NCBI GenBank assembly: GCA_002730365.1 | Contig: PBZZ01000121.1 | Location: 1 to 9,673, forward strand | DNA from: Deltaproteobacteria bacterium | GTDB taxonomy: Bacteria; SAR324; NAC60-12 | Direction: 5' to 3' | Length of the DNA: 9,673 nucleotides | Part shown: positions 1 through 6,432 of the stretch, in pieces | How positions within the stretch are numbered: the first letter of the stretch is position 1 | How the letters are laid out: every line of letters begins with the position of its first letter | Notes under the pieces: generated by a model | Databases searched by the model: none | The model's input: only the letters and a program-made list of their open reading frames with translations | What the model was told of the DNA's origin: nothing | Position numbers and translations under genes: made by a program

Positions 1-723
1 CCACTAATCGGTGGCTGGATCATCGCTGAGCATTCCTTCCAGACCGCTTTCTGGACAGCCGCTTCCCTGTTACTGCTCCTCGCTGGACTGGCCCATTGGC
101 TGCTGCAGGAAACTCGACCCGAGGTCAAGAAAGACACTCCTCGGTCTAACCAGGGTGTTTGGAAAGACCGCCACTTCATCACCATCTTACTCTTCTACAC
201 TTTCTCTGTGATGGGCTTCATCGAGATGTTCATCCTGATGCCAATCTATCTGAAGCAGAATTTTCAAATCCTGGAAAACCAGTCGAGCCTGCTCTTCAGT
301 GTGAACGCTTTGATTGTTGTACTCTTCCAGTACTCCACCACTCGTTGGGCTTCACGCTTCTCACCTTTTCTGATGATGGCCGTGGGGGCTCTGATCTATG
401 CCCTGGCGCTGGGCAGCATTCCTTTTCTAAAAACCTTTGTGTTTTTTATAGTGGCGATGATGGTACTGACCATTAGGGAAATGGTGATCAACCCAACCGT
501 GACTAGCTATGTCTCCAACTTGGCGCCTGATAACATGCGAGCTCGCTACATGGGAATGCTGGAGATGGTCTATCGGGTAGCAATGGGGACTAGCCCGCTT
601 GTTGCTGGATTAATCAATGACCTGGTAGCGCCATCATGGATCTGGGTCTATGGCTCGCTGATCACGCTGGTAGGCGCAGCTGGTTTTATAAGCCTGTATT
701 TGGGGAGATTTGGGAAGAATTGA
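1..723 (+). CDS. MFS transporter, C-terminal part (5' end outside window)
   Basis: The reading frame is open from base 1 to a TGA stop, giving 240 visible residues. The N-terminal half lies beyond the window edge. It begins with PLIGGWI, which resembles the glycine-rich TM5 motif of drug:proton antiporters in the major facilitator superfamily. Hydrophobic segments follow at about residues 17-35 (TM6), 59-83, 97-110, 119-140, 141-162, 185-205 and 212-235, with a charged loop at 37-58 between the two halves as the family expects. LAPDNMRARYMG (about 174-185) fits the conserved loop between TM10 and TM11 (LAP.n.RG.ymG) of MdtH-like efflux proteins. The product is therefore an inner-membrane secondary transporter, probably an exporter, but the substrate cannot be inferred. 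It converges on the dehydrogenase pair on the other strand and is probably unrelated to it. Confidence 0.85.
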   Translation, partial: PLIGGWIIAEHSFQTAFWTAASLLLLLAGLAHWLLQETRPEVKKDTPRSNQGVWKDRHFITILLFYTFSVMGFIEMFILMPIYLKQNFQILENQSSLLFSVNALIVVLFQYSTTRWASRFSPFLMMAVGALIYALALGSIPFLKTFVFFIVAMMVLTIREMVINPTVTSYVSNLAPDNMRARYMGMLEMVYRVAMGTSPLVAGLINDLVAPSWIWVYGSLITLVGAAGFISLYLGRFGKN

Positions 724-809
724 GCAGATTTGCAATTAGTTACTTTGAGTTGGAATATCATTGAAATTTTTACAGATTTTCGCATTATAGATACCAATTA
801 TCTGCTCAA
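720..809. repeat. 10-bp inverted repeat in the convergent spacer
   Basis: TTGAGCAGAT at 720-729 is the exact reverse complement of ATCTGCTCAA at 800-809, with a loop of 70 bases. The left arm overlaps the stop codon of the MFS gene. The right arm lies about 20 bases beyond the stop of the (-) strand dehydrogenase gene. A role in ending transcription from both sides is conceivable. There is no GC-rich stem followed by a T run, so it is not a classical intrinsic terminator. Nothing else was seen in 724-829 except a 5-bp AATCG/CGATT hairpin at 811-827. Confidence 0.4.
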
Positions 810-829
810 GAATCGCATTTTTCGATTGA

Positions 830-2038
830 TTACATTCTGTCTGCTGACGAAGCAGGGAAGACTGCCTGCCAATGACCATCATTGGCATTGGACGCAACGG
901 CAGCTTCAATCAATGACATCGTGACAACTCCATCACTGGTGGTTGGTAGCGCTTCGTAGAACTGTTCATATGACAAACCCAGTTGACGTGCCATCACGGC
1001 ACAACCGAAATCCGCATAGAGATTGGCAAAAGCCAAGGCGTAGCCTTCCGGATGTCCAGGGCGAAACCTACTCCCTCGAGTCGCCCATGGAGATAAGTTT
1101 TGATAGCCTCGGGCGATCCTTTGTGCCTGACCACCGATGGGCTTAAACCATAATACCTCGGGGTCTTCCTGATGCCACTGCAGACCACCCAATTCCCCAT
1201 AGATTCGAAAACACAGTCCGTGGTCATTACCCGCAGCAATATAGCTCCCCCATATTCGACCACGCGCACCACTATGATAGCGGGTAGTCAAATAAGCATT
1301 GTCGTAAACCTCACGTCTGGGAACAAAGGTAGACATCTCTGCGGACACTGCACTGATCTCTTCGCCATATATGTAATGGAGTAGGTGGTGAGCATGCGAG
1401 GCCACCTCCCCGAGAATTGCACCTTTGCCCATGATGTTTTCTCGAAAGCGCCAGTGTCGATCTGCAGGGTTTTCTGGTTCGAAACTGACACCTGGATCGC
1501 CTGCAGCTAATTCGGCTTCGAGAATTCGAATTTTGCCAAGCTGACCAGAACGCACCATTGCACGAGCTTCACGAACCATTGGATAACCCGTATAGCAATG
1601 GGTGAGACAAAACAGTCGGCTATGCTGTTGGGCCAGATCATCGAGTTGCGAGGCCTGCTCTCTGCTAACAGCTACTGGTTTTTCGCAGATAACGTCGATG
1701 CCTTTTGTAAGAAATGCTTTTGCTGCTTCAAAATGGATGTGGGGCGGTGCTGCAATCAGTACGACTTCAATTCCATCCTCTCGCAGTGCCTCCTTTTCTG
1801 CCATTTCGTTGAAGCTTTCATAAACTCGATCAGCATCAAGGAATTCAGCTCTCGCAGTGGCTTCTGATACTGTAGGGTCTACAGAAAACACTCCTCCATA
1901 GAGCTCGAAAAATCCGTCGACTCGCATTGCGGCCAAATGGGTTCCTCCAATAACAGAGTCTCGGCCACCACCAATAAATCCAATCCGTAAGCGGCGACCA
2001 AAGTTTTTACGGAGTTCGTCAATATCAATTTCACTCAT
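830..2038 (-). CDS. Gfo/Idh/MocA family oxidoreductase (downstream gene of pair)
   Basis: This 402-residue protein fits the NAD(P)-dependent Gfo/Idh/MocA family, whose members oxidise or reduce hydroxyl/keto groups of sugars, cyclitols and their acids in the cytoplasm. An N-terminal Rossmann fold carries GFIGGG at residues 20-25. The AAPPHIH segment (96-102) and CEKPV (118-122, with catalytic Lys120) follow. The C-terminal alpha/beta domain includes THCYTGYPMV (146-155), GEVASHAHHL (210-219) and RPGHPEGYALAFANL near residue 330. The usual catalytic motif is D-x-x-x-H; here the Asp position is Glu211, while His215 is kept. From memory, the THxYTGYPMVR and PGHPEGY signatures mark a large subfamily of unproven substrate. 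The start is the ATG at 2038, 17 residues before the first strand; no strong ribosome-binding site is visible. It lies 45 bp behind the second dehydrogenase and is probably co-transcribed with it. Confidence 0.9.
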   Translation of the reverse strand: MSEIDIDELRKNFGRRLRIGFIGGGRDSVIGGTHLAAMRVDGFFELYGGVFSVDPTVSEATARAEFLDADRVYESFNEMAEKEALREDGIEVVLIAAPPHIHFEAAKAFLTKGIDVICEKPVAVSREQASQLDDLAQQHSRLFCLTHCYTGYPMVREARAMVRSGQLGKIRILEAELAAGDPGVSFEPENPADRHWRFRENIMGKGAILGEVASHAHHLLHYIYGEEISAVSAEMSTFVPRREVYDNAYLTTRYHSGARGRIWGSYIAAGNDHGLCFRIYGELGGLQWHQEDPEVLWFKPIGGQAQRIARGYQNLSPWATRGSRFRPGHPEGYALAFANLYADFGCAVMARQLGLSYEQFYEALPTTSDGVVTMSLIEAAVASNANDGHWQAVFPASSADRM

Positions 2039-2083
2039 CTGCTTATTATTTTGTTGAGATCATTCTTGGGTAAAGCAACAAAC

Positions 2084-3277
2084 TTATTTTGTACGCTCAA
2101 AACTCACTTTTTTGCTAGCTCGTTCCCGATAGTTCACATATTCAAACCGTCCTGATTCTGCAGACCTTGCAATCGTTTCTATCACTTCTGCGACTCGGTA
2201 TCCGTCTTCAAAGTCTGCTCTTGGAGCAATTGGTTTCGACGTGGCAATCGCCTCTAGTATGTGGCGAGCTTGATGAGCAAAGCATTCATTCCATCCCAGA
2301 GGATGCTGTCCCTGAATTCCGGAAGGAAGCCAGAAATCACTGTACGGCTGTCCTCTTTGAGTGACTAGTTGTGAGCGTGGTCCCTTGTTCGGTTCATAGA
2401 TAACGAGTTCGTTGAGTCTTTCCATCTGGAACGATAGGGATTTTTTCGTTCCATCTACCTCAATCCAGCCTCCTAGATTGTGTGCTGTTGCCACTCTAGA
2501 TGCCTCAAAGCTGGCAGTTGCGCCACTCTCAAATTCAGCTACACATATAAAGGCATCATCATTCACATCCAGAATTTTCTTTTGTTTATCTGTTGACCAA
2601 GTCTTGGTCAATGCACCAACACGAACCAGTTCACCTACAAGAAATCTTGCCTGATCAACATGGTGTGAGCCAAGGTCTCCCATCGCACCTAAGCCTGCCT
2701 GCGATTTGCTGAATCTCCAAGAGAGGTTGCCGTCCTCTGTGAGCATATTCAGTAAGAACCTCGATCGGAAGTGACGAACTTCACCGATTTCGCCAGACTG
2801 AATCATTTCACGCGCAAGATTCAACGCAGGAATAGACCGGTACATGAACGCACACATCTGGATGACACCAGTCTCTGAAACTTTATCCCATATCTGAAAG
2901 GCCTCATCTGCCGTGAAAGCCAAGGGTTTTTCACAAAAGACATGTTTGCCCTTCTTGGCTGCTGCTATCGTGGGCTGAGCATGAATGTGATTCGGACCAG
3001 CATTGATGAAGAGATCAATCTCTGAATCATCAACGATTTCCTCCCAATTTTCCGTGCATTCTTCCCAGTCAAATCGCTCTCCCACTTTTGTACACAGCTC
3101 GAAATCAACCTCTGCCAGGATTTTGGGGAGTACGTGAATTTTTGGTTCCCACATCGAAGTAGCAGCATTTCTCAGAGCCAAGGCGTGCATTTGTCCAATA
3201 AAACCTGCTCCTAGGAGACCAACCGTAATCTTAGAGCTAGCTTCTAGCTCTTTTGAGCGAGATATCATTTTGTTCAT
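2084..3277 (-). CDS. Gfo/Idh/MocA family oxidoreductase (upstream gene of pair)
   Basis: This 397-residue cytoplasmic dehydrogenase has a Rossmann motif GLLGAGFIG at 20-28. GPNHIH (94-99) and FCEKPL (114-119, Lys117) follow, and the catalytic pair sits in GDLGSHHVDQARFLVGE (200-216: Asp201, His205). All expected family residues are present. The pattern LSWRF.KS.AG.GA.GDLGSH resembles, from memory, levoglucosan dehydrogenase-like and inositol dehydrogenase-like members, which oxidise a ring hydroxyl to a ketone with NAD+. That similarity does not fix the substrate. ATG at 3277 and ATG at 3268 are both possible starts; neither has a clear Shine-Dalgarno sequence. It is the first gene of the (-) operon, divergent from the TRAP operon, which suggests shared control and a shared substrate. 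A hand-sampled stretch is more AT-rich (about 38% GC over 2521-2580) than stretches in the TRAP and purine regions (48-55%), a possible but weak sign of separate origin. Confidence 0.9.
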   Translation of the reverse strand: MNKMISRSKELEASSKITVGLLGAGFIGQMHALALRNAATSMWEPKIHVLPKILAEVDFELCTKVGERFDWEECTENWEEIVDDSEIDLFINAGPNHIHAQPTIAAAKKGKHVFCEKPLAFTADEAFQIWDKVSETGVIQMCAFMYRSIPALNLAREMIQSGEIGEVRHFRSRFLLNMLTEDGNLSWRFSKSQAGLGAMGDLGSHHVDQARFLVGELVRVGALTKTWSTDKQKKILDVNDDAFICVAEFESGATASFEASRVATAHNLGGWIEVDGTKKSLSFQMERLNELVIYEPNKGPRSQLVTQRGQPYSDFWLPSGIQGQHPLGWNECFAHQARHILEAIATSKPIAPRADFEDGYRVAEVIETIARSAESGRFEYVNYRERASKKVSFERTK

Positions 3278-3306
3278 GGATGGCTAATTGAAGAAAGTTT
3301 GAACGG

Positions 3307-3337
3307 ATTTTAGCGAAGTGATGCCTATTGAAAGCAA
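3307..3337 (-). promoter_or_regulatory. Possible promoter of the dehydrogenase operon
   Basis: Read on the (-) strand, TTGCTT (3337-3332) is followed after 19 bases by TAAAAT (3312-3307). The -10 box matches sigma-70 consensus at five of six positions; the -35 box is poor and the spacing is long. Initiation near 3300 would leave a leader of about 20 bases before the ATG at 3277. This is a weak by-eye call. Confidence 0.2.
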
Positions 3338-3406
3338 TACTGTTCGCGACTTACCTAAAAATAGGGAATACAAACAGAAGGGGTAAGATAAGACAGTCAA
3401 AAAGAA

Positions 3407-3489
3407 AAGCGATAGATTTTGAGAACTTTGTCACCTACTTAAAGCGATGGTCATGTGAATACACGTCTTAAAATATTGAAGCGCTAACG
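3407..3489. promoter_or_regulatory. Three AAGCG direct repeats, the last resembling a LacI-family operator
   Basis: AAGCG occurs at 3407-3411, 3442-3446 and 3479-3483, spaced 35 and 37 bases apart. The first two extend to AAAGCGATAG and AAAGCGATGG. The third lies in TTGAAGCGCTAACG (3476-3489), centred on the AGCGCT palindrome. By my count it matches 11 of 14 positions of the cre-type LacI-family consensus TGWAARCGYTWWCW. It sits just downstream of the possible -10 box at 3469-3474, where a repressor would block transcription. No regulator gene is in the window, so binding is inference only. Confidence 0.25.
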
Positions 3490-3609
3490 TCACGCAAATA
3501 GCCGATTTATCCTGAGCTACATTTTAAGAAAAAGATCGACATTTCAGCTTTTCCAAGGCATCAAATGAGGCCCTTTTGCTCAATTGGAGCGTTCCATTCA
3601 TCTTTACCT

Positions 3610-3616
3610 GGAGAAG
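3610..3616 (+). promoter_or_regulatory. Ribosome-binding site deciding the dctP start
   Basis: GGAGAAG lies 7 bases before the ATG at 3624. It selects this start over the in-frame ATG at 3576, which would place 16 extra residues, including Trp and Arg, in front of a normal signal peptide. Confidence 0.75.
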
Positions 3617-3623
3617 ACTAGCC

Positions 3624-4622
3624 ATGAGCTTCAGCCATAAATTATTCACCGGACTGGTCACAGCTGGATTAGTCCTAGGAAGTACCCTTGTCGCTCTACC
3701 AAGCTGGGCTGCCGACAAAGTCACACTGCGCATGTCCTGTCCTTGTACAGAGACCGATTTACGCAGCCAAGGCTTGCAAAATGTGTTTGCTGCCAAGGTC
3801 AGCAGTTTTGCCGACTACCAACCCCACTACAATGCTACTCTCTTTAAGCAGGGCACTGAGTTGACCGCGATTGCTCGCGGCAACCTAGAGATGTCGATTA
3901 CTTCTGCTCAGGAATTAGCCAAGCTGATTCCCGACTGGTCCGTTTTCACTGCAGGCTATCTGCTGCGTGATGCAGACCATCAGCGCAAGGTCTTCACCAG
4001 TGATATCGGTGAGGAATTCTTCCAGATGGCTGAAGATAAGCTCGGAGTCAAGCTGCTGGGGGTGATGTATTTTGGCAAGCGACACTTGAACCTGCGCACC
4101 GACAAGAAGGTAATGACTCCAGACGATATGGCTGGAGTCAAACTACGCATGCCTGGCACTGATGCCTGGCAATTCCTGGGGAAAGCCCTGGGAGCCAATC
4201 CGACTCCAATGGCTTTCACTGAAGTTTATACAGGTTTGCAGACTGGAGCGATCGATGGACAGGACAATCCACTGCCCACCGACAAGGATAAGAAGTTCTA
4301 TGAAGTCACTAAGCAGATCATCCTGACTGGTCACCTCGCTGACATGAACTTCCTAGCGCTTAGCAAGAAAGTTTGGGATGGAATGACCGCTGCCCAGCAA
4401 GATCAACTACAGAAAGCTGCCAATGACGCGATGATGGTGATCAGCATCAACGTCGAGTCACAAGAAGCCTTGTTGGAAGACTTCTTCCGCAAGGAAGGAC
4501 TACAAGTCTACACTCCAAACGTAGATGCCTTCCGCAAGCGAGCCCAGGAAATGTATCTGGCCTCCGACTTCTCCAAGGAATGGCCCAAGGGAGTGGTTGA
4601 GCGAGTCAACGCCATTCGCTGA
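3624..4622 (+). CDS. dctP: TRAP transporter solute-binding protein, DctP family
   Basis: This 332-residue periplasmic protein captures an organic anion and delivers it to the DctQM membrane complex. A Sec signal peptide is clear: Lys6, a hydrophobic core at about 8-25, then LPSWA with probable cleavage after Ala29. Family signatures include NLRTD (156-160), the VKLRMPG segment (172-178) with Arg175, the Arg that in characterised DctP proteins pairs with the ligand carboxylate, and TEVYTGLQTGAIDGQDNP (199-216). Length is typical. The choice of ATG 3624 rests on the ribosome-binding site and signal peptide. It is the first gene of dctPQM and is divergent from two dehydrogenases, which suggests a sugar-acid-like or related carboxylated ligand. 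Oddly, the mature N-terminus carries a Cys-Pro-Cys (residues 39-41) where the family usually places the first beta strand and pocket edge. The ligand is unknown; the symbol is a family name and does not imply C4-dicarboxylates. Confidence 0.93.
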   Translation: MSFSHKLFTGLVTAGLVLGSTLVALPSWAADKVTLRMSCPCTETDLRSQGLQNVFAAKVSSFADYQPHYNATLFKQGTELTAIARGNLEMSITSAQELAKLIPDWSVFTAGYLLRDADHQRKVFTSDIGEEFFQMAEDKLGVKLLGVMYFGKRHLNLRTDKKVMTPDDMAGVKLRMPGTDAWQFLGKALGANPTPMAFTEVYTGLQTGAIDGQDNPLPTDKDKKFYEVTKQIILTGHLADMNFLALSKKVWDGMTAAQQDQLQKAANDAMMVISINVESQEALLEDFFRKEGLQVYTPNVDAFRKRAQEMYLASDFSKEWPKGVVERVNAIR

Positions 4623-4634
4623 TTACTAACTTTC

Positions 4635-5141
4635 GTGCCTTTCTTACGCTGGCTGAAGATTGGCGCTGACAGCGTGGCCGCCTTTTTGTTGGCGGCCATG
4701 TTCTGTAGCTTCATGCTTCAGATCATCTTCCGCTATATCTTCAACCATCCTCTCAGTTGGACCTTGGAGGCCTGTCTGATCACCTGGCTTTGGACGGTTT
4801 TCTGGGGTTGTGGCCTGCTCCTGCGAGATCAGGATCACGTACGCTTCGATGTCCTCTATCTGGCTGCTCCACGCAAATTGCGTCGTTTGATGGCTGGGTT
4901 GGCTGCTATCGTGTTCCTGGTTGCCTACGCGTTGTCACTTCCAGCAACTGCGGATTACATTGCGTTCATGAAGATCGAGAGCAGCTCATCACTGAAGATC
5001 CGCCTGGACTACATCTTTGGGATCTACCTTCTCTTCATGATCGGGGTGATTGGACGCTACCTCTGGCGGCTGGTACAAATCCTTCGAGACCAGGATTTCG
5101 AAGCTGGTATTTCTCACTCAGCAGAGCACTACAGTGAGTGA
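4635..5141 (+). CDS. dctQ: TRAP transporter small membrane subunit, DctQ family
   Basis: This 168-residue inner-membrane protein is the small four-helix subunit that partners DctM. Hydrophobic segments lie at about residues 12-32, 46-64, 86-106 and 126-147. The family pattern between helices 1 and 2, RYIFNHPLSWTLE (33-45), is present, and the LRDQDHVRFDVL segment (63-74) matches the usual conserved His region. The start is a GTG at 4635, 12 bases after the dctP stop. No good Shine-Dalgarno is visible, so translation may be coupled to dctP. No ATG is available before the first helix. Its end overlaps dctM by 8 bases. The gene is intact and of normal length. Confidence 0.9.
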   Translation: MPFLRWLKIGADSVAAFLLAAMFCSFMLQIIFRYIFNHPLSWTLEACLITWLWTVFWGCGLLLRDQDHVRFDVLYLAAPRKLRRLMAGLAAIVFLVAYALSLPATADYIAFMKIESSSSLKIRLDYIFGIYLLFMIGVIGRYLWRLVQILRDQDFEAGISHSAEHYSE

Positions 5142-6429
5142 AGCCTTTATTCTCTGCTTGGTGGCTATCTTCGGATTAGCTGCTCTAGGGGCTCCAATTG
5201 CTCACTCGATCATCGTTGGTGCGATTGCCTTTCTTGCCGTCAATGGGCAGGATCTGGCGCTTGCAGCAGAGCAGATCATCCAAGGACTTTACGAGAGCTT
5301 CGTGCTACTGGCAGTTCCCTTGTTCATCGTCGCTGCCAACATCATGAACGCTGGAACAGTCTCGGATCGTCTGCTCCAATTCTGCGTGGCATTGGTTGGA
5401 AGGTTCCAGGGTGGGCTGGGTCATGTCAATGTGGTGGCCAGCATCATCTTCTCAGGAATGTCAGGTTCAGCCATCGCGGATGCAGCCGGAATTGGCAAGG
5501 TTATCATCAAAATGATGACAAAAGATAATCGCTACACACCAGGTTTTGCAGCAGCGATTACCGCAGCTTCAGCTACGATTGGCCCGATTATCCCACCATC
5601 CATCCCAATGGTGCTCTACTCGCTCGTTTCAGATGCATCAATCGGCTATCTATTCCTGGGTGGGGTTATTCCTGGCCTACTGATGGGACTGGTGCTGATG
5701 GTGATGATTGTCTACAAGGCCAAGACTCTAAGCTTGAAAGCTGAGGCTCCAGTTCCTCTAAGAGAAATGCCCGGAGTAACACTCCGAGCCTTCCCAGCAC
5801 TCATGCTGCCTGTCATTCTCCTCTTTGGGATCTATGGTGGAGCGACTACACCCACAGAGGCAGCCGCAGTTGCCGCAGCGTATGCGCTGATTCTGACAGC
5901 TTTCTTTTATCGGTCGCTAAACTGGAAGGGGCTCTATCAGATTTTGTTGGAGAGTGCGCGTTCGTCAGCAGCCGTAGGACTGGTGATTGGCGGGGCGCTG
6001 ATCCTGAACTACATTGTAGCCAGTGAGAACATTCCAAACCAACTGGCTGGGGTCCTCAAGGAAGTTGATATTGATCCCCTGATGTTCCTGTTGGGGATCA
6101 ACCTACTCTTGCTATTGCTGGGATGTGTACTGGACGCCACCACGCTGATTCTTGTGGTGATTCCCCTCTTCATTCCCTCCTGTCGAGCATTGGGAATCGA
6201 CTTGGTTCACTTTGGTGTCGTCGTTGTGGTCAATTCGATGATTGGCTTGATCACTCCCCCCTACGGCATCCTACTCTTTGTGATCAATGCCACGACAGGG
6301 ATTCCCCTGCGAAGCATTATCAAAGAGGTCATTCCATTCCTGATGGCCCTCCTTGTGGCCCTCGCAACAATTGTCCTCTCTCCAGACTTGGTTCTCTGGC
6401 TACCTCGACTGCTGGGCTACAATGCCTAA
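5134..6429 (+). CDS. dctM: TRAP transporter large permease, DctM family
   Basis: This 431-residue protein is the large inner-membrane subunit of the TRAP system. It moves the solute delivered by the binding protein, typically driven by a sodium gradient. It is strongly hydrophobic throughout, with about 11-12 membrane segments. Family hallmarks are present: FSGMSGSAIADAAG (106-119), ATIGPIIPPS (147-156), GGATTPTEAAA (235-245) and GLITPPYG (371-378). The frame is open upstream to an ATG at 5050, but that would add 28 polar residues translated from inside dctQ. The GTG at 5134 gives MSEAFILC, the normal DctM beginning, and overlaps the dctQ end by 8 bases (GTGAGTGA), implying translational coupling. 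The TAA stop is only 3 bases from the stop of the convergent YbaK-like gene, so 3' ends of the two transcripts probably overlap. Confidence 0.94.
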   Translation: MSEAFILCLVAIFGLAALGAPIAHSIIVGAIAFLAVNGQDLALAAEQIIQGLYESFVLLAVPLFIVAANIMNAGTVSDRLLQFCVALVGRFQGGLGHVNVVASIIFSGMSGSAIADAAGIGKVIIKMMTKDNRYTPGFAAAITAASATIGPIIPPSIPMVLYSLVSDASIGYLFLGGVIPGLLMGLVLMVMIVYKAKTLSLKAEAPVPLREMPGVTLRAFPALMLPVILLFGIYGGATTPTEAAAVAAAYALILTAFFYRSLNWKGLYQILLESARSSAAVGLVIGGALILNYIVASENIPNQLAGVLKEVDIDPLMFLLGINLLLLLLGCVLDATTLILVVIPLFIPSCRALGIDLVHFGVVVVVNSMIGLITPPYGILLFVINATTGIPLRSIIKEVIPFLMALLVALATIVLSPDLVLWLPRLLGYNA

Positions 6430-6432
6430 GGC

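Larger units (their letters stand above)
3278..3623. promoter_or_regulatory. Divergent intergenic control region between dehydrogenases and TRAP operon
   Basis: This 346-base stretch is AT-rich, has no supported coding frame and separates two divergent transcription units, so it should hold promoters for both. No strong sigma-70 pair is visible for the TRAP operon. A TAAAAT at 3469-3474 is a possible -10 box, with TGGTCA at 3448-3453 as a poor -35 at a short 15-bp spacing. A small hairpin TATTG-aaag-CAATA occurs at 3326-3339. Three AAGCG elements are listed separately. No terminator or riboswitch-like fold was recognised. Confidence 0.5.

Noticed and set aside
159..476. 105-residue reading frame overlapping the MFS gene
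   Set aside because: It is out of frame with the MFS coding sequence, has no family-like motif and lies wholly within a convincing gene.
811..827. AATCG/CGATT hairpin as an intrinsic terminator
   Set aside because: The 5-bp stem is AT-rich and no T run follows on the strand of either gene.
3585..3596. TGGA-gcgt-TCCA inverted repeat upstream of dctP as an operator
   Set aside because: The arms are only 4 bp and do not extend; expected by chance in a region of this size.
3576..3623. N-terminal extension of the TRAP binding protein from an upstream ATG
   Set aside because: It would place 16 residues before a standard signal peptide. GGAGAAG at 3610-3616 points to ATG 3624.
5050..5133. N-terminal extension of the DctM permease from an ATG inside dctQ
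   Set aside because: The 28 added residues are polar and unlike DctM; GTG 5134 gives the normal family start and a typical 8-bp overlap.
5846..6037. Antisense reading frame inside dctM
   Set aside because: It is a shadow frame of a strongly conserved permease, with no independent support.
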